NCBI GenBank assembly: GCA_030538115.1
Contig: JAUNUP010000010.1
Location: forward strand, 56,822 to 120,821
Reading direction: 5' to 3'
Origin: Dermatophilus congolensis
GTDB taxonomy: Bacteria; Actinomycetota; Actinomycetes; Actinomycetales; Dermatophilaceae
Length of the DNA stretch: 64,000 nucleotides
Shown: positions 43,932-53,496 of the stretch, piece after piece
Numbering within the stretch: position 1 is the stretch's first letter
Layout of the letters: each line of letters opens with the position of its first letter
Notes under the pieces: model-generated
Told to the model about the DNA's origin: nothing
What the model saw: the letters and a program-made list of their open reading frames with translations, nothing else
The model's database searches: none
Made by a program: the position numbers and the translations under genes

Positions 43932-44483
43932 TTAGGAGGTGGGGCTCGCGGCGGCGCCGTGCTCCACGGCCTCCAGCAGTGCGGAGCAGAAGGCGGGCAG
44001 GTCGTCGGGGTTGCGGCTGGTGATGAGGTTTCCGTCGATCACCACGCGTTCGTCCACCCATTCGCCGCCGGCGTTCACGATGTCGGTGTGCAGGCTCGGC
44101 CACGACGTGAGGCGGCGATCGCGCACGACGTCGGCCTCCACGAGGGTCCAGGCGGCGTGGCAGATCGCGGCGACCGGGCGACCAGCGGCGAAGATGTCGC
44201 GGACGAACCTGACCGCCCCCTCGTCGGTGCGCAGCGCGTCGGGATTTGCGACGCCGCCGGGGAGGACGAGCGCGTCGTAATCCTCCACGCGCGCGTCGGC
44301 GACCGTGACGTCGACGCTCTGGGTGTCGCCCTTGTCGAGGTGGTGGAACATCTGCACATCGCCCGACGCGGGGCTAATCAGCACGGGCTCGTGGCCGGCG
44401 TCGGCGAGGGCCTTCCACGGCTCCGTCAGTTCGACCTGCTCGATGCCCTCGGCGGCCACGAGGAATGCAACTTTCTTGGACAA
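43932..44483 (-). CDS. PfpI/DJ-1-family protease-like or deglycase protein
   Basis: This 183-residue protein of the PfpI/YhbO group has VAFLVAAEGIEQVELTEPW at the start, ALVLPGGVANPDALR, and the nucleophile elbow AAICHAAWTLVEA (Cys108-His109). VVIDGNLITSRNPDDLPAF follows near the C-terminus. Family members are stress-induced and have been described as proteases, glyoxalases or deglycases. GAGAGAACC precedes the ATG. The next gene downstream is the small acidic protein gene. Confidence 0.92.
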   Translation of the reverse strand: MSKKVAFLVAAEGIEQVELTEPWKALADAGHEPVLISPASGDVQMFHHLDKGDTQSVDVTVADARVEDYDALVLPGGVANPDALRTDEGAVRFVRDIFAAGRPVAAICHAAWTLVEADVVRDRRLTSWPSLHTDIVNAGGEWVDERVVIDGNLITSRNPDDLPAFCSALLEAVEHGAAASPTS

Positions 44484-44736
44484 GGTTCTCTCCTTTTCGC
44501 GGGAGCCTCACAGCCGGAGATCGGCTCGGCGCTCCACTCGCGTCGATCCGAATCCCCTCCTGGCTCGGGAGATCCGTGTCCAAGTTCGAGCCTAGGGGCG
44601 CGACCTACCGAGCGCGCGCCGAGCGGAAACGCTCCCGACGCTCGGGAACCCCAGCCGAATGGTGCGTTACCGCTGGCGGGACGCGCATCTCGTGAGTCAG
44701 TCTGGTGGCAGATTGATCCGGCCCAGGGAGGTCACG

Positions 44737-45132
44737 GTGGGTTGCGAGTTCTACGTTGGGCCTGTGCCGTCAGAGGGTGAGAGCCCGTACGACTCGTACG
44801 CGGCGCACAGCGACGACTGGCCGCAGGGACCTGCCACTGAGCAGATGACGGCCTTGCTCGCCAAGGTGCGCCAGCGCGTGAATGTGCCGGAGCGGCTCTG
44901 GACCGAGGGTGGCGTGCCCCTGGAGGACTTGGTAGCTCACGACTGCATCTACGTCGTGATCCACTCCGGAGGTGGTGCCGCTGAGGCCCTGGCAGACAGG
45001 GTGTACGAGACGTTCCGTGCAGCGGCGTCCGAGGTGGGGCTGATGCTGTACGACCCCCACGTCATGGTCGCGTTCCTCCCCGGCAACTCGGAACCGGTCA
45101 ACGGCGAGCCGCCGCCCGAGGGGCTTGCCTGA
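44737..45132 (+). CDS. protein of unknown function, 131 residues
   Basis: I do not recognise this protein. It begins GCEFYVGPVPSEGESPYDSY and has a helical middle (TEQMTALLAKVRQRVNV) and a strand-rich YVVIHSGGGAAEALADRVYE segment. There is no signal peptide or membrane helix. The GTG at 44737 is preferred because AGGGAGG lies five bases before it; an in-frame ATG at 44659 is possible. The length and composition are like those of small immunity-type proteins, but nothing supports that role directly. Its 3' end is followed by a methyltransferase remnant on the other strand. Confidence 0.6.
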   Translation: MGCEFYVGPVPSEGESPYDSYAAHSDDWPQGPATEQMTALLAKVRQRVNVPERLWTEGGVPLEDLVAHDCIYVVIHSGGGAAEALADRVYETFRAAASEVGLMLYDPHVMVAFLPGNSEPVNGEPPPEGLA

Positions 45133-45172
45133 CTGTTCGCGCAGGTTGATGCCGTTGTGGGGACGGGATCTT

Positions 45173-45343
45173 TCCCGCCCCGGCATCGAGGACCCGTCTC
45201 GGTTCGGGCAGGAGACGGATGAAGTGGTCGATCATCGCGAGATCGATCGGCTGCTCGGGCTCGGTCGCGGGGAGTTGGTTCGCGTACACGTCGGCCACGG
45301 CGTCGTAGGCCGTCCGGGTCAGCTCATCCGCTTCGTCGGTCAC
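45173..45343 (-). pseudogene. N-terminal remnant of a SAM-dependent methyltransferase
   Basis: From the GTG at 45343 the frame reads TRTAYDAVADVYANQL and then LLPEPRRVLDAGAG, the start of the class I methyltransferase fold through motif I. After about 57 residues the similarity stops, and the frame runs on in unrelated sequence to 45098. A normal member is about 210-240 residues. Downstream motifs are absent on both sides, so this is a truncated gene. I see no gene in the remaining sequence up to 45573. Confidence 0.65.
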
Positions 45344-45573
45344 GCCATCCACCCTGCATTCGCGTCGCCGGCCCCGCAATGCTCGATCCTGTCGAGGTGC
45401 GACCGGCGGCGAGAACGTGGTGGCCGCACTGACCTCGCTTCAGCAACAGCGGCTCTGGCCAGGTCACCGCATCCGTCGCCGGGGCGCGTGCCGGAACAGA
45501 TGGCGCGTACGTGTCGTCCTAGCGAGGTCAGTGGGGATGCAGAGATGCGGAGATGCGGGGCACGGAGGCCGGA

Positions 45574-46149
45574 TCACTCCGCCATGCGCCGTCGCCGGAG
45601 GCGTGACAGGCGCTGCATGACGAGGGCACCGAGGACAAGCCCGGTGAGGAGGAGGACTCCCGCGATACCGGCGGCGAGGAGCGGGAAAGCGGCCGCGATG
45701 CCGAGCACCGAGACGACGGTGACGTCTTCGGCGCTGCTGACGACCGCGTTGCTCACCGGTTCGGGGGAGAGGTTGACGCCGGCCCGCACGCCCGCCTTCG
45801 TCAGGTGGGCGAGCAGTGCGGTGATGCCTCCGGTGGCGGCCAGAGCCGCTGCGATCGATGTCGACTCCTGCGCCCCGATGAGGTAGCCCAGAGCCGCCCC
45901 GACCACCGGCCGCACCCCTAGGTGGATCGCGTCCCACGCGGAGTCCAGGTACGGAATCTTGTCGGCGAAGAACTCGAGAGCGAACAGCACTCCGGAGACG
46001 ATGAGCACGTCGGGCCGGGCGAGGACATCGGGGATCTGGTCGATCTGCCAGAACCGTTCGAGCAGTCCCATGACGAGCACGACCGCGTAGGCGTTGACAC
46101 CGCTCGCCCATCCGGAGGTGAAAGACCAGGCGAGGACTTCAGCACCCAT
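45574..46149 (-). CDS. DUF4126-family membrane protein
   Basis: This 191-residue protein has about five hydrophobic helices, with SFTSGWASGVNAYAVVLVMGLLERF at the N-terminus and FADKIPYLDSAWDAIHLGVRP, the conserved DUF4126 core. The C-terminal end is very basic (RLSRLRRRRMAE). Its function is unknown. The ATG at 46149 is well placed for the first helix. It is a single gene, with 268 bp upstream in which I see nothing. Confidence 0.85.
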   Translation of the reverse strand: MGAEVLAWSFTSGWASGVNAYAVVLVMGLLERFWQIDQIPDVLARPDVLIVSGVLFALEFFADKIPYLDSAWDAIHLGVRPVVGAALGYLIGAQESTSIAAALAATGGITALLAHLTKAGVRAGVNLSPEPVSNAVVSSAEDVTVVSVLGIAAAFPLLAAGIAGVLLLTGLVLGALVMQRLSRLRRRRMAE

Positions 46150-46417
46150 GACACTCCGATCGGAAGGCCCCGCTCAGTCTGGCGGGAAGTATCGGCAGGC
46201 CCGCCGCGGGGCACGGGTCGACCACCCGAACACCACGTAAACGGCCGATCGCGAGCGCCGATTCCCTTGCGGGGTGACGCGGTTTCGACGACTAGGGGCG
46301 TGAATCGCCGTGGCGGCTCAAGGTGGCCAGCTTGCTGCCGCCCTGATCGCGGACGTGGAGCCGGCGTCCCCGGGAAGTCGAAGGGCTCGACAGCCGTGGA
46401 GCGGCCGCGGCTAGGTG

Positions 46418-46663
46418 TCAGATCCTGCCCAGATACGCCGTCAAAGCGCGGCGCACGACGGTCTCAGGTGACTGTCCGTCTTCGGCGGCACGCTTGTCGA
46501 TCACCTCGAGGAGGTCGTCGGGAACCAGGTCGCGGTGCTCAAGATGGGGGTTCGCTTCAGGCGTGAGGCTGCTGAGGTCGTATCCAGCTTCGGCCTCTGC
46601 GACCAGTGCCGCCACCTGCTCGTCGGTCAGGCCGGGCACGTGCTCGGTGATCTCGAAGTTCAT
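46418..46663 (-). CDS. antitoxin-like protein (RHH type)
   Basis: This 81-residue protein has LTDEQVAALVAEAEAGYDLS in its N-terminal half and a C-terminal helical DDLLEVIDKRAAEDGQSPETVVRRAL segment of the ribbon-helix-helix or CopG-like type. GAGGAGGGCACCG precedes the ATG. The start overlaps (ATGA) the end of an upstream frame that encodes the last residues of a small toxin-like protein. The layout matches toxin-then-antitoxin operons of this family, but the toxin part is a remnant. Confidence 0.72.
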   Translation of the reverse strand: MNFEITEHVPGLTDEQVAALVAEAEAGYDLSSLTPEANPHLEHRDLVPDDLLEVIDKRAAEDGQSPETVVRRALTAYLGRI

Positions 46664-46770
46664 CGGTGCCCTCCTCCCTGGTACTTCTTGCGCAGTTTCA
46701 TCGCATGGATGACGACCTCTTCACCATCATCGCCCCGCACTGTGACGATTCCCAGGGCTCTAAAGGAGCG
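46660..46770 (-). pseudogene. C-terminal remnant of a small toxin gene
   Basis: Reading on the minus strand toward the antitoxin start, an uninterrupted frame gives VTVRGDDGEEVVIHAMKLRK and ends GGGHR, with its stop overlapping the antitoxin ATG. An HAMxxRxKY end is typical of small toxins paired with this antitoxin type. The frame is open only back to a stop near 46830, and the upstream residues do not look conserved. No full-length toxin is present. Confidence 0.5.
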
Positions 46771-46872
46771 AGGGCAGCGGAGCAGCGGTCTTGCTGGCCA
46801 GATCAGGGTAGGGCCAGCGCCGAGGCGTTAGGTGGCGGCTTCCGAGGCATGGGGTGTCCTTCCCAGCCTTCC

Positions 46873-47307
46873 TCAGTCGCGCACGTACTCCACCTCGCGC
46901 GTGCCTGTGTAGACGGTTGGGGTCTTGCCTGACTGGCGCCAGCCGTGGTCTGTGTAGAACTTCCTCGCCTGTGAGTTCTCCTCGAGAACCCACAGGCGAA
47001 TGGCCCCCGTGGCTGCCGCGATCAGCGCAGAGCCGACGCCACGCTTCGCGGCGCTCGGCAGAACGTACAGCGCGTCCAGACGGTCGCCGTGCCACGCCAC
47101 GAATCCGACGGTCTCGACCTGTGATTGGGCGAGTACGACGTGGCCTCCGTAGGACTGCCACCGCTCGCGCGACTCTTCGCGCGGAATCGGCGTATCGAAG
47201 ATGTGCGCGTAGGCGGCGACGGCGGACTCCTCGTGAATCCGAGCCAGTACGTCCGCAGTGGCAGCGTCGAGCCGCTTGACTTCGGTCAGGGTCACGGCAT
47301 CGGTCAC
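46873..47307 (-). CDS. GNAT-family N-acetyltransferase
   Basis: This 144-residue GNAT protein has DRLDALYVLPSAAKRGVGSA for the acetyl-CoA loop and WVLEENSQARKFYTDHGW, then a short C-terminal strand. The start is GTG at 47307, overlapping the stop of the upstream gene as GTGA. That overlap exists only because a family D repeat extends the upstream frame. The substrate is unknown. Confidence 0.87.
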   Translation of the reverse strand: MTDAVTLTEVKRLDAATADVLARIHEESAVAAYAHIFDTPIPREESRERWQSYGGHVVLAQSQVETVGFVAWHGDRLDALYVLPSAAKRGVGSALIAAATGAIRLWVLEENSQARKFYTDHGWRQSGKTPTVYTGTREVEYVRD

Positions 47308-48113
47308 GATCCGGAGTCTATGGAGCGGATGGGCCCGTGTAGGTCTCTCGGTACCGATGCTGGTGTCAACGAACGTCCCGTGGCGCGACTGTTGACACCA
47401 GCATCGGTACCGAGAGGTGCGCCCTTCCGGTGGGTGAGATGGTCGTCGGCGGTCGGCAGGGGGAGGGGCGCGTCTCGGGTGATGGTGTGTGCGATGAGGC
47501 GGTCGTCGCAGACGACGGAGTCGATAAGTTCGGCCGGCCCGAGGAGGTAGGTGCTGTACGCGTCGATGCCGGTGATCATGGCCCAGGTTTCGTCGGCTGC
47601 CCACAGGTATGCCCAGGCGGGGTTCCAGCGGTGTGCCTTGTCCCAGCCGGGTGGTTCGTCGAGTACATCGCCGATGGTCCCTGCGAACAGCAGGTATTCG
47701 CGACCGTGTTCAAGGGTCACTTTCGGCAGCTGCCAGTCGGTGGCCTGCTGGTAGATCTCGCTCCACCCGTTCCAGATGGCGCCGCGAACATCTTGCCCTC
47801 GCCATTGGCGACGCAGGTGCGGCAGAAGGAGTGCCCAGATCGCCGGAGGCATGTGTCCTACGAAGGGCTCCATCACCCCCGCGCCGTCTCGGGTCAGGCC
47901 TGGGCGCGTGTTGTGTGGCACCTGACCAGGGGCGAGCGCTGCCATCGAGGGTTGCGCCCAACTCCACGGCATCGGTTCGCCGGCCAGGGTCTCGGGTGGG
48001 TGAATGACCCGTGCGACGGCAGGCCACCCGGACGGCACCTCATCCGAGTAGAGGTTGTCGTCGGTCAGGCCGCACACCAGATGGGCTGTGGGAGCTTCTG
48101 TGATGCGGTGCAT
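47304..48113 (-). CDS. protein of unknown function with repeat-derived C-terminal tail
   Basis: This 269-residue protein is not one I recognise. Visible features are a tryptophan-rich middle (AIWNGWSEIYQQATDWQLP), VTLEHGREYLLFAGTIGDV and WNPAWAYLWAADETWAMITGI, and no signal peptide or membrane helix. It looks like a soluble alpha/beta protein. Residues about 233-257 are encoded by a family D palindromic element (LGTDAGVN ... LTPASVPR), so the native end is probably near residue 232. After the repeat the frame runs on to a GTGA overlap with the GNAT gene. Confidence 0.65.
   Translation of the reverse strand: MHRITEAPTAHLVCGLTDDNLYSDEVPSGWPAVARVIHPPETLAGEPMPWSWAQPSMAALAPGQVPHNTRPGLTRDGAGVMEPFVGHMPPAIWALLLPHLRRQWRGQDVRGAIWNGWSEIYQQATDWQLPKVTLEHGREYLLFAGTIGDVLDEPPGWDKAHRWNPAWAYLWAADETWAMITGIDAYSTYLLGPAELIDSVVCDDRLIAHTITRDAPLPLPTADDHLTHRKGAPLGTDAGVNSRATGRSLTPASVPRDLHGPIRSIDSGS
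47345..47416. repeat. family D hairpin element, copy 2, perfect 26-bp stem
   Basis: The arm at 47345-47370 (starting CTCTCGGTACCGATGCTGGT) is the exact reverse complement of the arm at 47391-47416. A 20-nt loop lies between them. The inner 12 bp of each arm (CTGGTGTCAAC and its complement) are shared with the element at 39789. This copy lies inside an open reading frame. Confidence 0.9.
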
Positions 48114-48221
48114 GAGAGCGACCTCCAGGAATGAGACAGTCGCGCCGGTCGACGGTGATCAGCGTCCCGGGAGCGGCCATCTTCCAAGGCTAGGGCGAGC
48201 GAGGATCGGGGCACCGCGCGC

Positions 48222-48317
48222 GTTGCGACATGAGGGATGCATTTCGTGGGTTGCCGTCCGCGTTCACCTAAGTGTTTGTGCGCCCGGTGGCCCGGAGTGC
48301 ATCCCTCATGTCGCAAC
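48222..48317 (+). repeat. family A palindromic element, copy 4 (96 bp, perfect arms)
   Basis: GTTGCGACATGAGGGATGC and GCATCCCTCATGTCGCAAC are perfect 19-bp inverted arms. The inner region has TTCACCTAAGTGTT. It lies in the gap between the divergent minus-strand gene ending its promoter at 48113 and the dnaK promoter. It is the best preserved of the four copies. Confidence 0.92.
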
Positions 48318-48442
48318 GGTCGGGGCATCGGCGTTGTGCGTGGCATCGCAGCGTCTCGTGCCCCGTCGTGGCAAGCCACAGGGGGCGGCAATCTCGTCGA
48401 GAAATCGCCGCGCGTGTCGGGAATGATCCCCGGTAGTCAAGA

Positions 48443-48463
48443 GTTGAGCCAATCAGACGCAAC
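48443..48463 (+). promoter_or_regulatory. HAIR-like HspR operator and dnaK promoter region
   Basis: GTTGAGC-N7-ACGCAAC fits the HspR inverted repeat CTTGAGT-N7-ACTCAAG at its TTGAG and CAA cores with the right 7-bp spacing. A TTGACA at 48480-48485 is a good -35, followed 17-18 bp later by a weak GAGAGT. HspR, encoded at the end of the operon, is the expected repressor. The leader to dnaK would be about 290 nt. The other part of the 48114-48795 gap holds the family A element. Confidence 0.6.
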
Positions 48464-48795
48464 TTTACGGAGCTGGCGATTGACAAGCTCGGCGGCAGGT
48501 CCGAGAGTTGCGTAGGAACGAATCAACCCCGGCGCGGTCGCCGGGCGAGATGCCTCCCCGCCGGGTCGGCCGCTTCGGTTTCGACAGACGCCCCGGCAGG
48601 GTGGCGTTTCGCCCGCGTCGCTCGGCCAGGCCTCGGTCTACCGGTTTTCGCAGGTCACGCAAGGTGCGGACACAATCCCACCGCGTGAGGGCAGCGCCCC
48701 CGCGGCGTGAGTGCGAAACACGGAGCCGCGGCACGAAGCCGGAGCGCGCCCGCCACGTAGACCACGATCAACAGCGATCAATCAGGAGTAACCAC

Positions 48796-50703
<1,908 letters not shown>

Positions 50704-50732
50704 CCGGTCCCGCATCCGCGAAGTGAGTATGT

Positions 50733-50774
50733 GACTCTGGGGCCGCCGCCTCGATCGGCGGCGGCCCCAGAGTC
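50733..50774 (+). terminator. 18-bp-stem hairpin between dnaK and grpE
   Basis: GACTCTGGGGCCGCCGCC pairs perfectly with GGCGGCGGCCCCAGAGTC around a TCGATC loop. It lies 30 bp after the dnaK stop, and its 3' edge is 20 bp before grpE. There is no T tract. It would slow polymerase or shield the dnaK mRNA 3' end, letting dnaK be made in excess over the co-chaperones. Confidence 0.75.
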
Positions 50775-50794
50775 GCACCTAGGCAGGAGATGAC

Positions 50795-51547
50795 ATGAAC
50801 GACGCACGCGAGGGCGGCAACTCGCCCTACCAGGGGCGCCACAGCGCCTCCGAGTCGGGCGCCGAGTACACCCCGGGTCCGACTTCTCCCGTCAGCGGCC
50901 GGGCCGGTGAGGCGGCGGCGCGCGCGGCCTACTCCGACGCGCCGAAGCGCCAGCAGCCCGAGCCCGTGCAGGAGCCGGAGGCGGCGACCCCTGATACCCC
51001 CGAGCGCTCGGAGCAGGCCGATCCCGCGGCCGAGTCGCAGGGCGAGCCCACGCTCGACGACTCGCCTGAGGCGCTCGCCGCCGCGTTCGAGCTCGAGACC
51101 AGCGCCCGCGAAGAGGAACTGCTCAACGAGGTCGCGACCCTGAGGGCCGAGATCTTCAACCGCCAGCAGTCCTTCGACAAGTACCAGGAGCGGGTGATCC
51201 GCGACCGCGACGTCGAGAAGAACCGCGCGGTGGAGGGGGTCATCGAGGCGCTGCTGCCGGTACTTGACGAGATCCACCTGGCCCGCCAGCACGGCGACCT
51301 GGTCGACGGTCCGTTCGCGCGCATCGCCGAGAAGCTCGAGGGCATCCTCGGTCGCTACGGCGTGGAGCGCTACGGAGCCGAAGGCGAGCCCTTCGACCCG
51401 ATGGTCCACCAGGCGATCACGCACACCGAAACAGACCTACCTGCGGGTGTCACCGTGACGACGGTCATTCAGGTGATGCAGCCTGGGTACCGAATGGGCG
51501 AGAAGGTCGTGCGCCCCGCGTTCGTGGCGGTGGCCGACCCTCGGTGA
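50795..51547 (+). CDS. grpE: nucleotide exchange factor GrpE
   Basis: This 250-residue GrpE has a long disordered, acidic N-terminus (about 1-95), then a coiled coil (EVATLRAEIFNRQQSFDKYQ) and a C-terminal beta domain with FDPMVHQAITH, TTVIQVMQPGYRMGEKVVRPAFV. It exchanges ADP for ATP on DnaK and acts as a thermosensor. AGGCAGGAGA precedes the ATG. The N-terminal extension is longer than in enterobacterial GrpE, as is usual in actinobacteria. Confidence 0.97.
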   Translation: MNDAREGGNSPYQGRHSASESGAEYTPGPTSPVSGRAGEAAARAAYSDAPKRQQPEPVQEPEAATPDTPERSEQADPAAESQGEPTLDDSPEALAAAFELETSAREEELLNEVATLRAEIFNRQQSFDKYQERVIRDRDVEKNRAVEGVIEALLPVLDEIHLARQHGDLVDGPFARIAEKLEGILGRYGVERYGAEGEPFDPMVHQAITHTETDLPAGVTVTTVIQVMQPGYRMGEKVVRPAFVAVADPR

Positions 51548-51606
51548 GGCCTGACGAAGATCTGTACAGACAAGCGACAACCAAGCAGGAAGTGAAGGGA
51601 GGGTAG

Positions 51607-52671
51607 ATGGCCAGCCAGGACTGGTTCGACAAGGATTTCTACGCCATCCTCGGCGTCAAGGCCGATGCGGACGACAAGGAGATCAAGAAGAGCTACCGAC
51701 AACTCGCCCGCAAATACCACCCCGACAGCAACAAGAACGACTCTGCTGCCGAGGCCCGGTTCAAAGAGATCGGTGAGGCCTACGCGGTGCTCTCCGACGC
51801 GGAGCAGCGCAAGCAGTACGACGCGATCCGCGCCATGCGAGCCGGCGGCCCCCGCTTCACCGCGGGTGGTGGCGGCGACCCGGGCGCGGCGGGCTTCGAA
51901 GACCTGCTCGGTGGCCTGTTCGGCAACGCGGGCGGCTTCGGTGGCGCTCGCGGCCACGCTCAGCAGGGTGCGGGCCCGAACCTCGAAGACCTGCTCGGCA
52001 TGTTCAACCAGCAGGCCGGTGGCGGGTTCACCCAGCAGGGCTACGGCCAGGGCGGGGGCTTCGGTGGCCAGCAGGGTTACCCGGGCGGTTTCGGCGGGGC
52101 GCGCACCCAGACTCCGCCGAAGGGCCACGACATCCACGCCACGGCGACTCTCGGGTTCAGGCAGGCGGTCAACGGCGACACCGTGATCGTCAACGGGGTC
52201 GGCGGCAAGCCGATCACGGCCCGCATCCCGGCGGGCGTCAAGGACGGCGCGACCATCCGCTTGCGTGGCAAGGGCGAGCCCTCGCCGCTCGGCGGTCAGC
52301 CCGGCGACATCTTGCTCAAGGTGAGCGTCAAGGCGCACCCGGTGTTCAAGCTCGACGGCAACGACCTCGTCGTCGACGTGCCGGTCACGTTCGCGGAGGC
52401 GGCGCTCGGCGCGACGATCTCCGTGCCCACGTTGGGTGGCAACCCGGTCAAGGTGAAGCTGCCCGCGGGCACCCCCAGCGGCCGTACTCTGCGGGTTCGT
52501 GGGCGCGGTGTGCCGAAGAAGGACGCCCCCGGCGACCTCCTCGCGAAGGTGCAGGTCACAGTGCCTCAGCGGCTCACCGACGAGGCACGTGCCGCCGTCG
52601 AGGCGCTGCAGGCCCAGGAGGAGGGCTACGACCCTCGCGCCGACCTCATGAGCAAGGCCCGGAGTGAGTGA
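51607..52671 (+). CDS. dnaJ: DnaJ/CbpA-type Hsp40 without zinc finger
   Basis: This 354-residue Hsp40 has an N-terminal J domain (residues about 8-75) with YHPDSN carrying the HPD motif, a long Gly/Phe/Gln-rich linker (about 85-175), and two C-terminal beta-barrel domains starting [15 protein letters not shown]. The zinc-finger domain with its four CxxCxGxG repeats is absent and the protein contains no cysteine. So it is of the type II (CbpA-like) class, although it occupies the dnaJ position of the operon. GGGAGG lies four bases before the ATG. Confidence 0.95.
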   Translation: MASQDWFDKDFYAILGVKADADDKEIKKSYRQLARKYHPDSNKNDSAAEARFKEIGEAYAVLSDAEQRKQYDAIRAMRAGGPRFTAGGGGDPGAAGFEDLLGGLFGNAGGFGGARGHAQQGAGPNLEDLLGMFNQQAGGGFTQQGYGQGGGFGGQQGYPGGFGGARTQTPPKGHDIHATATLGFRQAVNGDTVIVNGVGGKPITARIPAGVKDGATIRLRGKGEPSPLGGQPGDILLKVSVKAHPVFKLDGNDLVVDVPVTFAEAALGATISVPTLGGNPVKVKLPAGTPSGRTLRVRGRGVPKKDAPGDLLAKVQVTVPQRLTDEARAAVEALQAQEEGYDPRADLMSKARSE

Positions 52672-52673
52672 CC

Positions 52674-53135
52674 ATGGCCGCTCAGCGAGCCCACCGGGCC
52701 TTCGCGCCTGACGACGACACCCCCGTCTTCGTCATCTCGGTCGCGGCGCAGCTGGCGGGCATGCATGCCCAAACCCTGCGCCAGTACGACCGGCTCGGAC
52801 TCGTGATCCCGGCCCGCACCCGCGGAGGCGGGCGACGCTACTCCGCCAAGGACGTGGCGCGCCTCCGCGAGGTGCAGCGCCTCTCGCAGGAGGAGGGTGT
52901 GAGCCTGCCGGGCATCCGCCGCATCCTCGAGCTGGAGAACGAGGTCGCCGAGCTGAACGCGGAGGTCGCCCGCCTGGAGGCCGAGGTCGAGACGGCCAAG
53001 CGGCTGCTCGGCTCCGGCCGGCGGGTGTTCGCTGCGGGCCGCACCGGCGATGTCGTCGCCGTGCGTGCGGGCCAGCGCCCGCGCCGCCCGGTGAGCGACT
53101 CGCGAGCGTTGGTGGTCTGGCGCCCGTCGATCTGA
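52674..53135 (+). CDS. hspR: heat-shock repressor HspR (MerR family)
   Basis: This 153-residue MerR-type regulator has VISVAAQLAGMHAQTLRQYDRLGLV for the helix-turn-helix, RTRGGGRRYSAKDVARL for the wing, and a coiled-coil dimerisation helix around NEVAELNAEVARLEAEVETA. It represses the dnaK operon by binding HAIR sites, using DnaK as co-repressor in Streptomyces. GGAG lies nine bases before the ATG at 52674; a GTG at 52668 overlaps the dnaJ stop. The C-terminus is longer and more basic than the minimal family. Family B repeats follow it. Confidence 0.96.
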   Translation: MAAQRAHRAFAPDDDTPVFVISVAAQLAGMHAQTLRQYDRLGLVIPARTRGGGRRYSAKDVARLREVQRLSQEEGVSLPGIRRILELENEVAELNAEVARLEAEVETAKRLLGSGRRVFAAGRTGDVVAVRAGQRPRRPVSDSRALVVWRPSI

Positions 53136-53159
53136 CAGGCCCAGTCCGGGCCGCCCCCT

Positions 53160-53401
53160 GTGCCGTGGCACCTGAGGATCAAGGTGAGGCGACTTGAAAA
53201 CATGTGCCACGGCACCCACCGAGCGAGGTGCCGTGGCACATGTAGCCTTGCTCCTCCCCTCCCAGCGCAGGTGCCACGGCACCCATCGAGCGAGGTGCCG
53301 TGGCACATGTACCCCCGCACCTCCCCTCCCAGCGCAGGTGCCACGGCACGGGGGCCGAGCGCGGTGCCACGGCACGGAGGCCGGGCGAGGCGCCACGGCA
53401 C
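53160..53401. repeat. family B palindrome array (eight copies)
   Basis: Eight GTGCCRYGGCAC palindromes start at 53160, 53204, 53228, 53271, 53295, 53338, 53364 and 53390 (the last is GCGCCACGGCAC). Pairs 53160/53204, 53228/53271 and 53295/53338 are 44, 43 and 43 bp apart. CCTCCCAGCGCAG precedes several right-hand copies. Between pairs, GTGCCACGGCACCCACCGAG and its mate can form a larger hairpin. The array fills the gap between hspR and the alcohol dehydrogenase gene. Confidence 0.92.
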
Positions 53402-53496
53402 CACCACCGAGCGAGGTGGGACTGCACGGAGGCAGGGTCGGGGGGCAGGCGTAGCCTGAGGTCGACCGACATCCGTCGCAGTTTCAGGGAGTTCCA

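Noticed and set aside
45417..45620. A small plus-strand gene in the gap before the DUF4126 gene
   Set aside because: It has no ribosome-binding site, and its end overlaps DUF4126 on the other strand. The protein is arginine-rich with no conserved pattern.
53160..53401. A CRISPR-like array, because short repeats alternate with spacers
   Set aside because: The repeats are 12-bp perfect palindromes, the spacers are short, alternate in length (about 12-14 and 31-32 bp) and are partly repeated themselves, and no cas gene is in the window.
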